NCBI RefSeq assembly: GCF_001428075.1
Contig: NZ_LMSI01000020.1
Coordinates: forward strand, 1-64,000
Source: Arthrobacter sp. Soil764
GTDB taxonomy: Bacteria > Actinomycetota > Actinomycetes > Actinomycetales > Micrococcaceae
Reading direction: 5' to 3'
Length of the DNA: 64,000 nucleotides
The position numbers and the translations under genes were made by a program. The number at the start of each line of letters is the position of its first letter. Within the stretch, counting starts at the first letter, position 1. Below, in pieces: positions 34,590 to 42,167 of the stretch. The notes below the pieces were generated by a model. That model saw only the letters and a list, made by a program, of their open reading frames with translations. It did no database searches and had not been told where the DNA came from.

Positions 34590-34595
34590 ATTTTA
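34590..34595 (-). promoter_or_regulatory. -10 hexamer TAAAAT, leaderless start of asd
   Basis: On the minus strand TAAAAT-AGTCCA-ATG(34583). Confidence 0.6.
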
Positions 34596-34709
34596 GACGG
34601 CGCGACCGGAAGGGCGCAGTCGGTTACGTCACGCCCGGGCAGGGCACCGAGAAGGTACGACGGCGGCACACACCTGAGCGGTGAGCGGCGGCGCGCTCGG
34701 AGCTATAGA

Positions 34710-35246
34710 TCAAGTCCTCGGCTCCTCTGTTGGCGGTGGAGTGGGTGGAGCGTCGCCCGGGAACGGACGCGTACTGTCTGGGAAGTTTTCGCGGGTGATG
34801 GCGATGTGTGGCGGATTTGATTCGAACCAGGCCCGTGCCTGGTCATCGGTAAGGGCAAAACGCGGTTTCGGCAATCCTTTCAGCTTGCGCTTCTTGGTCG
34901 CCCGCAACTCGCGGCGTAGGTTGCCGATTCCCAAGAGCCAGCCTCCTGTGAAGAGGACCGTCCCCAGCAGTCCGAAAATGACAAGGATTAGATTGAGGCT
35001 GGCAAGTGCAATGATCAGCATCAGGGGTGCGCCGAGGGCCGGAATGGTCATGAGGGCTGTCACGACAACGAGCCCTGTTGTCGTGTGCACCGAGTAGTTT
35101 CCGGATGGCTGGGAGCCGCCGATGCCCCATTCGTCTTTCGTATACGCGTGGACCGTGCGCTCCATGCCGGTTGCGTAGAAGTACGGCCGATCCACAAGTA
35201 GCTTCTGTACGGCAGGATCGATCACCCTAGGTGACTCGCGCTTCAT
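34710..35246 (-). CDS. Two-helix membrane protein, putative immunity protein 4
   Basis: 178 residues. An N-terminal soluble part has AYTKDEWGIGGSQPSG. Two membrane helices follow (about 57-78 and 83-106), then basic LRRELRATKKRKLKGLPKP. The C-terminal domain reads LTDDQARAWFESNPPHIAITRENFP and ends in a Pro-rich tail. It is clearly paralogous to the protein at 36281-36766 (shared ARAWFE, ITRENFP, LFTGGW). It is the last gene of the WXG-protein locus. A 7-bp hairpin (CACAGGC/GCCTGTG) lies in the gap before it. No known family recognised. Confidence 0.7.
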   Translation of the reverse strand: MKRESPRVIDPAVQKLLVDRPYFYATGMERTVHAYTKDEWGIGGSQPSGNYSVHTTTGLVVVTALMTIPALGAPLMLIIALASLNLILVIFGLLGTVLFTGGWLLGIGNLRRELRATKKRKLKGLPKPRFALTDDQARAWFESNPPHIAITRENFPDSTRPFPGDAPPTPPPTEEPRT

Positions 35247-35282
35247 CGGGAAGCCACAGGCGGCCGGAGCCTGTGCGGAGAA

Positions 35283-35696
35283 TCACTGATTGACATGTCC
35301 TGCTCCAGGTTCCCGTGTATCGCGTTCCTTGCGCAGCTTCTTGGCCCGGTACTCGTCCCTTGCCAAGCCAAAGGTGTACCAAGCCCCGAAACCACCCAGG
35401 CCAATTGCAAACAATGCGCCCCATTCGGGGCCCGTGCCCTGCCTGAAGGAGGCGAGGAACAGCACCGTAGAGCCAAGGAACATGAGACCCAGAAAGGCGG
35501 ACACAATTCCCATGCCCCACCATGTCCGGATCTGCGCCTGGCCTCGCCCCGGCGAAAAACCGATCTCGTCCCCGGGATAGCTGTGCAGTTCCCCTGTATT
35601 GGTCCTGCGCAGAACGCGCTTCTCACCCCGGGCAAGCGCGGCCTTATGCTCGGCGTACACCACGTCGTTCCGCCGCTCCCGGTAGTCGTTGTGCAT
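35283..35696 (-). CDS. Two-helix membrane protein, putative immunity protein 3
   Basis: 137 residues from ATG 35696 (an ATG at 35705 adds three). A polar N-terminus (MHNDYRERRNDVVYAEHKAA) with EIGFSPGRGQAQIRTWWG is followed by two membrane helices and then basic LARDEYRAKKLRKERDTR. The last stretch matches the post-helix motif of its three neighbours. Function unknown; its location in the WXG-protein locus and its architecture suggest immunity or membrane protection. Confidence 0.65.
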   Translation of the reverse strand: MHNDYRERRNDVVYAEHKAALARGEKRVLRRTNTGELHSYPGDEIGFSPGRGQAQIRTWWGMGIVSAFLGLMFLGSTVLFLASFRQGTGPEWGALFAIGLGGFGAWYTFGLARDEYRAKKLRKERDTREPGAGHVNQ

Positions 35697-35736
35697 CACG
35701 ATCAACTCCGATCCCGCTGCTCTTGGGCCAAAGTAT

Positions 35737-36144
35737 TCACCAGTCCTTCAGGCTCGAACGGCGCGTAGGAGGGTCCAGTGTCTTCCCCGCTGCCTTCCGT
35801 AAACGTGTGGCTTTGCGTTCCTTGAAGTAGTAACCCCATGATGTCGGCACAAGGAAAAGTACAACGGCGCAGCTGATAATAAATTGCACCCAGTCGGTGA
35901 CGCCCTCACCCGTGAGGAGAATGATGGCGGCCCCAACCACAACTGCCGAGAACACCGAGATCAAAATAGCAAGGAAGAGCAGACCGCCCGCGGAATTGAT
36001 GGGTTTGACGGCACTGCCGACGTCGCCCTTGTAGACCCCGTATTCCTCGACCGTGAGTCCCTGCTTCGCGGCTTCCAGTTCCACCTGCTGCTCGTAGTAA
36101 CCCTTTCGCCGGGCGCGCCGAGGTTCGGGTGCGTTGTGGTTCAT
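35737..36144 (-). CDS. Two-helix membrane protein, putative immunity protein 2
   Basis: 135 residues from ATG 36144 with AGAAGGGA upstream. Basic N-terminus (PEPRRARRKGYYEQQVELEAA), VYKGDVGSAVKPINS, two membrane helices (GLLFLAILISVFSAVVVGAA and the FIISCAVVLFLV region), then YFKERKATRLRKAAGKTLDP. It shares the basic post-helix pattern with the other three small proteins of this locus but is the most divergent. No known family recognised. Confidence 0.65.
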   Translation of the reverse strand: MNHNAPEPRRARRKGYYEQQVELEAAKQGLTVEEYGVYKGDVGSAVKPINSAGGLLFLAILISVFSAVVVGAAIILLTGEGVTDWVQFIISCAVVLFLVPTSWGYYFKERKATRLRKAAGKTLDPPTRRSSLKDW

Positions 36145-36280
36145 CGGAATTTCCCTTCTGGCCTGTCGGCACCTAGCGCGGGGGCGTAACCGACAAGAGA
36201 TCGGTTGTACGAATAAGGGAATCAGGGGCGTTGCTAATTGACCAGCTGAATGATTACTGAGGAAGGAAATGCATGGCAGC

Positions 36281-36766
36281 TCATGGCAGTTCACTTGGAA
36301 AGGGACGACGGCTGTTAGGGAAATTTTCCCGGGTGATCTCCAGCGTTCCTGGCCGTTCTTCAAACCATGCCCGCGCCTGATCATCCGTGACTTGGTACAA
36401 AGGCTTGGGAAGTCCACGCGTCCGCCGTAGCTTTCGTGCCCGAAGTTCGTCGCGGATTGAGCCTAGCGTGTAGAACCAGCCGCCCGTGAAGAGGACCGTG
36501 CAGACAAGGCACAGCAGAAAGACTCCGATATTCAGGTAGATAACCCCAATGATCATCCAGATTGGGGCAAGTATGGCAGGGACTGTTAAGAGCACCTCAA
36601 TCAGGGTCAGTACCACCAGGCTGTGGGCCGGGTTGTTGGAACTGTAGGCCGACGAACCGCCCAAACCCCACTCCTCGGGAGTGTAGGCGTTGATGATGTC
36701 GTCTTTGCCGTACCCGTAGTAGTAGGTGCGCAGGCGCTTGACGCTCTTCTGAACATTCTCAGTCAT
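36281..36766 (-). CDS. Two-helix membrane protein, putative immunity protein 1
   Basis: 161 residues. AYTPEEWGLGGSSAYSSNN, two long membrane helices, then LGSIRDELRARKLRRTRGLP and a C-terminal soluble part with VTDDQARAWFEERPGTLEITRENFP. Paralogue of 34710-35246, roughly half identical by eye. Its ATG overlaps the end of the accessory gene by eight bases (ATGACTGA), so its synthesis is coupled to that gene. This favours a role together with the WXG protein, possibly immunity. Confidence 0.7.
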   Translation of the reverse strand: MTENVQKSVKRLRTYYYGYGKDDIINAYTPEEWGLGGSSAYSSNNPAHSLVVLTLIEVLLTVPAILAPIWMIIGVIYLNIGVFLLCLVCTVLFTGGWFYTLGSIRDELRARKLRRTRGLPKPLYQVTDDQARAWFEERPGTLEITRENFPNSRRPFPSELP

Positions 36767-37400
36767 CGGTCAGGGGCGATCCGGTTCGAAATGAAAGTAA
36801 GGAATGGCGGAGGCCAGCTTCGCTGAGAGGCGCGGTGGCGGGACCGACGTTGTCACCGTCAACAGCCGCGCAAACCCACCCTTCCGTTTCCTGACGCACG
36901 AGGAACCCATACTCCCCTTCAGGGCCGCTGGTCCTCAGACGCACACCACCTTCTGGATGCGTTGCCAGATGATCCCGAACCAGGTACGACTGTGCGGCCT
37001 CAGCGGAGGTGGCAGGATCTTGGGGCAGAACAAACCAGGCCTGCATTGTTCGTGGCTGGAACAACAGCTTTGTGCGGTCCGATTCGATCTGTAACACAGT
37101 GTCGCCCAAGACTGCGGATTGCAGGAGATCGATCTGCGTCCACCGTGCGGCCTTGGCCAAGGTATAAGCAACAACATCCACCTGGGGCGTGAATGACAGC
37201 TCAGACCCAGCTGTGGCGGAGGCCATGCCGCGTGCCACGAGAGATGACAGTCCGGCTCTGATCATTTCCAGATCGGTGCTCTCATCCCTGAGGCGCAGCC
37301 AATTAGCGCTCTCGGTAGCAGCTGCAGTGTTCTGGAGCTGGAGGATGTATGCCATCTCAGCAATGCCGAAACCTATGGAATTGTCTTCCGGTACGGTCAC
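36759..37400 (-). CDS. Accessory protein of the WXG locus, unknown family
   Basis: 213 residues, soluble, no signal peptide or membrane helix. The N-terminal half looks like a helical, winged-helix-like domain (FGIAEMAYILQLQNTAAATESANWLRLRDE, GLSSLVARGMAS). The C-terminal half is strand-rich (LLFQPRTMQAWFVLP, YGFLVRQETEGWVCAAVDGD). It starts 30 bases after the WXG gene. EspG-like chaperones accompany some type VII substrates and have a comparable two-part build, so a dedicated chaperone or adaptor is possible, but I see no diagnostic motif. Confidence 0.65.
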   Translation of the reverse strand: MTVPEDNSIGFGIAEMAYILQLQNTAAATESANWLRLRDESTDLEMIRAGLSSLVARGMASATAGSELSFTPQVDVVAYTLAKAARWTQIDLLQSAVLGDTVLQIESDRTKLLFQPRTMQAWFVLPQDPATSAEAAQSYLVRDHLATHPEGGVRLRTSGPEGEYGFLVRQETEGWVCAAVDGDNVGPATAPLSEAGLRHSLLSFRTGSPLTDD

Positions 37401-37430
37401 AGTAAGTCTTCCTTCATCTCTTGGTTTCTG

Positions 37431-38405
37431 CTAGAAACCGAAAAAGTCTTTGACACCGTCGCCGATGTCAGAGGTAACGTCTTCGGCAAAGTCTCCAAAG
37501 GCGTCGAAGCCTTGATCAATTGCGTCTTTCGCGCCCGGAACCAATTCAACGGCAGCCCAGGCGCCACCGATCACCATACAGCTCACGCCGATTGGCCCCG
37601 GAACGAAGGAGCCAGCACCGATGAGAGTCTTCAGTCCGGATCTGACGGCGTCCCCGGTCTCGCCTTCACGGATTGCGTTGACGCTGTCGAGCCCGTCCAG
37701 GGCCACGCCTATCCCACCAAGAAGGTTTCCGGGGGCGTTCAAGGCCCGCAACTGAGACCTCCCCAGGGATTCTGCGCCAACTCCCCGGGCTACTTCTGCG
37801 AGGTCGCCAAATCTTCCGCTGACGAGGTTCAGGGTGCCTGAAAAGGCGCCGCGGAGTTCATCTGCGGCAGCCGAGCTTTTCCAGAGTTCTTTGCTCCAGA
37901 TTGCACGCCAGTCACTTGAGAGAATCTCGTCGTGCGTGCTGGCGAACTGTTGGATATCCCGGAGCCCGAGGGGAGCACCCTTTATGCCCAGTACACCGTT
38001 GTAGGCATCCCAACCCTTCCGGAATGGGGAATCTCCTTCAGCGATCCACTCCGGGCCCCAAGGAACGAATGACGTGGCCGGGCCGTCCGCGGGGCCGCCG
38101 TGGGCTACACGCTCTCCGTCGAATCCAAGCGCGTGGGTGCTGGCCTTCTCCTGCTCGTCGGCGTTCCTGAGCAGCACCTTTGATTCCTGTTGCAGCCGCG
38201 AGACGGTCTGCTGAAGAAGGGTGCGGTGGTTGCTGTTCCAGTCAGAGCGGAAGCGCTGGGCGTCCGCGCCCTTCCACGCCGGATTGTTGTTGATCTGGCT
38301 GCTCAGCTGCGTCGACTGCTGTTGCAGGAGGTCCGCCGTCTTGCTGAACTGCTGCGCCAGGGTGCGCAGTTGTTCGACGTCGGCACCCCATAAAGTTCCT
38401 GCCAC
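37431..38405 (-). CDS. WXG100-type secreted protein with hydrophobic C-terminal region
   Basis: 324 residues from GTG 38405; a G-rich run lies seven to eight bases upstream and serves as ribosome site. A TTG at 38423, on the other side of the run, is an alternative. The N-terminal WXG100 domain (about 1-95) has the helix-turn-helix NNPAWKGADAQRFRSDW (Trp44, Gly46) with Gln-rich helices, the form recognised by type VII (ESX) secretion. The middle (100-250) is unknown. Near the C-terminus is a Gly-rich hydrophobic stretch (LIGAGSFVPGPIGVSCMVIG), then short amphipathic DAFGDF/VKDFFGF helices. No nuclease motif is seen; membrane insertion is the likeliest activity. Start of a six-gene locus. Confidence 0.75.
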   Translation of the reverse strand: MAGTLWGADVEQLRTLAQQFSKTADLLQQQSTQLSSQINNNPAWKGADAQRFRSDWNSNHRTLLQQTVSRLQQESKVLLRNADEQEKASTHALGFDGERVAHGGPADGPATSFVPWGPEWIAEGDSPFRKGWDAYNGVLGIKGAPLGLRDIQQFASTHDEILSSDWRAIWSKELWKSSAAADELRGAFSGTLNLVSGRFGDLAEVARGVGAESLGRSQLRALNAPGNLLGGIGVALDGLDSVNAIREGETGDAVRSGLKTLIGAGSFVPGPIGVSCMVIGGAWAAVELVPGAKDAIDQGFDAFGDFAEDVTSDIGDGVKDFFGF

Positions 38406-38412
38406 CAGGATT

Positions 38413-38421
38413 CCCCCCCCC
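38413..38421 (-). repeat. G9 homopolymer before the WXG gene
   Basis: Nine consecutive G on the coding (minus) strand, between an AT-rich ATAAATATT box and the GTG start. Length change would alter the ribosome-site spacing and promoter spacing, and would shift the frame from the upstream TTG. Confidence 0.85.
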
Positions 38422-38430
38422 AATATTTAT

Positions 38431-38456
38431 CCCGCAGCAGTGCAGAGTGCTGCGGG
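38431..38456. terminator. Hairpin between folA operon and WXG locus
   Basis: A perfect 9-bp stem CCCGCAGCA / TGCTGCGGG with an 8-base loop. It may end the folA-region transcript before the WXG gene promoter. Confidence 0.55.
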
Positions 38457-38521
38457 CCCCAGCCTAAGGCAGGATCACCACTGCCGCGATGGGTTGTCCT
38501 GCCCATGCACGGCAATATGCG

Positions 38522-38740
38522 CTAGCCCCGGTCTGACTCCTCCAGCACGGCAGCCTTCCTTGCTCGCAGCGCGAAGAATGCGCCGAAGGCGAAGACCTGG
38601 GTAACGATGACCAGCACGATGGCGCCTGCGATCTTGTTGCCGCCCAGGATCATGGTCAGCCCCACGATCGCGGAGAGCAGCGCCAGCAGCGGCAGCAGCA
38701 TGTAGCCCAGCACGAACAGGGTTTCGGGTTTCTTGAGCAT
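38522..38740 (-). CDS. Small two-helix membrane protein
   Basis: 72 residues: MLKKPETLFVLGYMLLPLLA, a second helix in AGAIVLVIVTQVFAFGAFFALRAR, and a charged tail. No family recognised. It starts four bases after folA, so it belongs to the thyA-folA transcript. Confidence 0.65.
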   Translation of the reverse strand: MLKKPETLFVLGYMLLPLLALLSAIVGLTMILGGNKIAGAIVLVIVTQVFAFGAFFALRARKAAVLEESDRG

Positions 38741-38744
38741 GTTC

Positions 38745-39329
38745 CTAGCCCTCGGTCCGTGACCATTTGGTGAATCGGTAGCGCGTGCCGTTGGCGGCGG
38801 TCAGCCAGCCGTCCGGCGGGACGGAGGCGGAGGCCTCCCAACTGGGGCCAAGCTCGGGAGCGAACGTGTCGCCGTCGGCCTTCACGTCGATGGTGGTGAC
38901 CACGGCCACGTTGGCGAGGTCCGTGGACTGGCGGAAGACGTCACCGCCGCCCAGGATCCACACCGTTTCGCCGCCGTCGACAAACTGCGACTCAAGGAGC
39001 GCATCATCCAGGGAAGGAACCACGACGGCGCCCTCCGCCTCAGGCGTGCGGGCCCAGCTTTTCTGCCGGGTGATGACGATGTTCGTCCGGCCGGGCAGGG
39101 GGCGGTACTTCTCCGGGAAGGACAGCCAGGTCTTTCGGCCCATGATGACCGGGTGCCCGGTGGTGAGCCTGGTGAAGTGCTTCAGGTCCTCGGGCAGGTG
39201 CCAGGGCATGTCCCCGTCCTTGCCGATGACGCCGTCGGAGGTCTGCGCCCAGACCAGGCCGACGCCGGTGATGGAGGCAGCCAGTTCCTCGGTGAAGGAC
39301 TGGGGATCGGTGAAGTTTTCGGTGCTCAT
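38745..39329 (-). CDS. folA: Dihydrofolate reductase
   Basis: 194 residues. [28 protein letters not shown] holds the active-site Asp/Pro-Trp and Met20-type loop; [23 protein letters not shown] and [11 protein letters not shown] complete the NADPH site. It regenerates tetrahydrofolate used up by ThyA. The ATG overlaps the thyA stop (ATGA). An N-terminal extension of about 20 residues is unusual but harmless. Confidence 0.95.
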   Translation of the reverse strand: MSTENFTDPQSFTEELAASITGVGLVWAQTSDGVIGKDGDMPWHLPEDLKHFTRLTTGHPVIMGRKTWLSFPEKYRPLPGRTNIVITRQKSWARTPEAEGAVVVPSLDDALLESQFVDGGETVWILGGGDVFRQSTDLANVAVVTTIDVKADGDTFAPELGPSWEASASVPPDGWLTAANGTRYRFTKWSRTEG

Positions 39330-40129
39330 ACGGCAATCGGCGCCTTGATCGTCGGGTGGTGCTGGTAGCCCACCACTTCAAAGTCCTCCAGCGTGTAGTC
39401 GAAGATCGATGCCGGCTTGCGCGTGATCTTCAGCTGCGGGTACTCGTACGGCTCACGTTCCAGCTGCTTGAGGACCTGGTCCATGTGGTTCTCGTAGATG
39501 TGGACATCGCCGCCGGTCCACACGAACTCGCCGGGCTCCAGCCCCACCTGCTGGGCCACCATGCAGGTGAGCAGCGCATAGGAGGCGATGTTGAACGGCA
39601 CGCCCAGGAACATGTCGGCGGACCGCTGGTACAGCTGGCAGGAGAGCTTGCCGTTGGCCACGTAGAACTGGAAGAACGCGTGGCACGGCGGCAGCGCCAT
39701 GTCGTTGAGCTCGGCCACGTTCCAGGCGGAGACCATGTGCCGCCGGGAGTCCGGGTTGGACTTCAGGTTCTCGATGAGTTCGGCGATCTGGTCGATGTGG
39801 CCGCCGTCAGGGGTGGGCCAGCTGCGCCACTGGACGCCATAGACGGGGCCAAGGTCGCCGTCCTCGTCAGCCCATTCATTCCAGATGGTGACGCCCTGGT
39901 CCTGCATCCACTTGATGTTGGTTTCGCCGCGCAGGAACCACAGGAGTTCAACCGCCACGGACTTGAAATGGACCCGCTTGGTGGTGATCAGCGGGAAGCT
40001 CTTGGCCAGGTCAAACCGCATCTGGCGGCCGAAAACGCTGGTGGTTCCGGTTCCCGTGCGGTCCGATTTATGGGTGCCGGAGGCCAGGACATCGCGCAGG
40101 AGGTCTTCATAAGGCGTTGGGATGCTCAC
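39326..40129 (-). CDS. thyA: Thymidylate synthase
   Basis: 267 residues from GTG. Active-site Cys149 in [14 protein letters not shown], folate/dUMP words [43 protein letters not shown] (with SCQ), and a C-terminus KAPIAV. Converts dUMP to dTMP with methylene-tetrahydrofolate. First gene of thyA-folA; TAGACT six bases before the GTG suggests leaderless initiation. Confidence 0.97.
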   Translation of the reverse strand: MSIPTPYEDLLRDVLASGTHKSDRTGTGTTSVFGRQMRFDLAKSFPLITTKRVHFKSVAVELLWFLRGETNIKWMQDQGVTIWNEWADEDGDLGPVYGVQWRSWPTPDGGHIDQIAELIENLKSNPDSRRHMVSAWNVAELNDMALPPCHAFFQFYVANGKLSCQLYQRSADMFLGVPFNIASYALLTCMVAQQVGLEPGEFVWTGGDVHIYENHMDQVLKQLEREPYEYPQLKITRKPASIFDYTLEDFEVVGYQHHPTIKAPIAV

Positions 40130-40135
40130 GCCCCA

Positions 40136-40141
40136 AGTCTA
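40136..40141 (-). promoter_or_regulatory. -10 hexamer TAGACT, leaderless start of thyA
   Basis: On the minus strand TAGACT-TGGGGC-GTG(40129). Confidence 0.55.
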
Positions 40142-40196
40142 CTGGCTGGCCGTTGGGAAACGCCGGGTGCCCCGCGGCCGGACGTCCCTACAGGGA

Positions 40197-41111
40197 TCAC
40201 GGCGATGCGGGCTGGGCCGCGGTGGGTGCGTCAAAACGTTTCCCGCTTGGGCCTTCCAGCCTGGGAGGGGGCCAGCACAGCATCAACAGCAGGACCGCCA
40301 GGTTCAGCAGGCCTGCCGGATTCATCCAACTTGTGTGTCCGAGGGCGGGATCCGGTCGAGCCGCGTGGTTGCCGGCAATTGCCGCCAGGCCGGAGGCAAC
40401 GGTGGCAACAGTCCGGAGCAGCCGGTTCATGGTGATGGCCCGGAGGAGGCCATCCTGCAGCGGAGTGAGTCCGGCCAACGCCCGGCGGCGGGTAATCAGG
40501 ACCAGGACAACCAGAGTTCCAGCCGCCAGCACCACCAGGGCGCCGCCGAGATAACCTGCCAGCTCCGCTCCGGGAATTCGGCCTTCCCCGCCCATGGTCG
40601 AATAGCCGCCGTTGCCGTCCGGCTTTGACTCATAGGGGAGAGGGGCGAAGCCCGGCAAGGTGGATGTCCACAGAATCTGCGCGGCGGACCCTCCGAAGAT
40701 GGCCAGGACGGTCCAACCGAGCCTGCATGGAAGAAGATCCCGGACCCGCCGCGGGTTTTCGGATTGTTGAGGCGTTACGGCGCCCCTGGGGTAGCTGAGT
40801 TGCCCCAGCGCATGAACGGCCAGGCAGCCAAGAACCGGCCACGCCAGGGTAGCCGGGATGTCCACAGGCGCAGTGCCGCCGGGGGACACCGGGAGGATCC
40901 CGGCATTGGCTGCCGGCAACAGCGAACTTGCCAGCCAGCCAACCAGGCCGGTCCAGAAGGCATGCCGGGACGCCTTTGCCACGCGGTCACTCCCACTGCC
41001 TCCCCGCATAAGGGACCGGAGCAGGAAATAAACACCGCCCGCAAACAGGAACGGCCACAGGAGAACCATCGGTGGTACATCGTTGACAACAGCGATTGCG
41101 GCAGCCTGCAC
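40197..41111 (-). CDS. Multi-pass membrane protein, unknown
   Basis: 304 residues from GTG 41111 with GGGGA four bases upstream. About seven hydrophobic helices (PMVLLWPFLFAGGVYFLL first; GGALVVLAAGTLVVLVLIT and LLNLAVLLLMLCW late). An extracytoplasmic loop holds ESKPDGNGGYSTMGGEGR. I recognise no family. It stands alone between thyA and the mutT1-ppk group. Confidence 0.6.
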   Translation of the reverse strand: MQAAAIAVVNDVPPMVLLWPFLFAGGVYFLLRSLMRGGSGSDRVAKASRHAFWTGLVGWLASSLLPAANAGILPVSPGGTAPVDIPATLAWPVLGCLAVHALGQLSYPRGAVTPQQSENPRRVRDLLPCRLGWTVLAIFGGSAAQILWTSTLPGFAPLPYESKPDGNGGYSTMGGEGRIPGAELAGYLGGALVVLAAGTLVVLVLITRRRALAGLTPLQDGLLRAITMNRLLRTVATVASGLAAIAGNHAARPDPALGHTSWMNPAGLLNLAVLLLMLCWPPPRLEGPSGKRFDAPTAAQPASP

Positions 41112-41189
41112 GTTATCCCCCCAGAACGGTGCGTCGTGCCCCTAAGTCAATGCCGGGAAGAGCCTTGGGTCAAGCTGGGAGGACCGCGC

Positions 41190-42158
41190 CTAGTCGTCGA
41201 AGGGCTTGAACTGCTCCACCGCCACAACCCGTTTCCTCCCGCCGCTGGCCACGTGGCACACCACCACTTCGCCGGGGGACAGGTAGGGTTCCTTGGCTGG
41301 CAGCAGTCGCGTCAGGTGCGAGGGCATGTGCTCCGCCAGCTGCTTGAGGACGGTGGGCAGCGCGGGCCGGTGCGTGCAGACAACCACGGGCCGCTGCTTG
41401 TCGAAAAGCGATTCGATGACGGCGGCCGTCTTCTTGGGACTGCGCTGGTGCTTGTGCTCGGTCAGGCCTTCCGCCAGCTTCACCTTTGCTCCCGTGGCCC
41501 GCGCATAGGGGGCCACGGTCGCAACGCACCGCAGCCACGGGCTGGTCACCACCCGCATGGGCTTCCATGCCTGCAGGAGCCGGCCCACTGCCTGCGCCTG
41601 CCGGGTGCCGGTGGCCGCGAGCGGACGCTCACCCTCTGCCTTGCTCCAGGACGAGCGTGGCTTGGCTTTGGCGTGGCGGAGCACCAGCAGCGGCCAGGTG
41701 TCCAGCGTGCCCCGTTCGTGCGCGTCACGCAGGTATTCAAGAGGCACGACGTCGGACGGGTTGGACAGAAGGCGGGCCGCCTTTTCGGGGGCGCACCACA
41801 TGACGCTGTCCACTTCCTTGCCGTCCGGGACCAGGGTGTTGCCGTTGACCTTGACCGCCCAGTAGTAGACCACCTTGAGGCCGGACGAAACGTGGTAGTG
41901 GATGGGCGGCAGGGGGATCCCAAGCGGCGCCCGGAGGCCGATCTCCTCCCACACCTCACGGACGGCACATTCGGGAACGGTCTCGCCGTCGTCAATTTTC
42001 CCTTTAGGCCAGGACCAGTCGTCGTAGCGCGGCCGGTGGATCAACGCCACTTCAAGGCCGTCCTTGTTGACCCGCCAGGGGATGGCGCCCGCAGCGGTTA
42101 CGGCGACGGGTTCCCCCGGGTGGTCAGTCTGGTCAGCTACGAGTGCATCGCTCGACAA
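41190..42158 (-). CDS. mutT1: MutT1-like NUDIX hydrolase fused to histidine phosphatase
   Basis: 322 residues from TTG 42158. The N-terminal NUDIX domain reads DDWSWPKGKIDDGETVPECAVREVWEEIG (Nudix box with REVWEE). The C-terminal SixA/phosphoglycerate-mutase-like domain has LLVLRHAKAKPRSSW (RHAK) and VVCTHRPALP. In mycobacteria this fusion cleans up 8-oxo-dGTP and diadenosine polyphosphates. It begins nine bases after ppk, so the two are one operon. Confidence 0.92.
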   Translation of the reverse strand: MSSDALVADQTDHPGEPVAVTAAGAIPWRVNKDGLEVALIHRPRYDDWSWPKGKIDDGETVPECAVREVWEEIGLRAPLGIPLPPIHYHVSSGLKVVYYWAVKVNGNTLVPDGKEVDSVMWCAPEKAARLLSNPSDVVPLEYLRDAHERGTLDTWPLLVLRHAKAKPRSSWSKAEGERPLAATGTRQAQAVGRLLQAWKPMRVVTSPWLRCVATVAPYARATGAKVKLAEGLTEHKHQRSPKKTAAVIESLFDKQRPVVVCTHRPALPTVLKQLAEHMPSHLTRLLPAKEPYLSPGEVVVCHVASGGRKRVVAVEQFKPFDD

Positions 42159-42167
42159 CGCGGCTGC

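Noticed and set aside
37431..38405. Nuclease-type polymorphic toxin
   Set aside because: No HNH, GHH, ADP-ribosyl or deaminase motif is visible in the C-terminal part, which is hydrophobic and Gly-rich.
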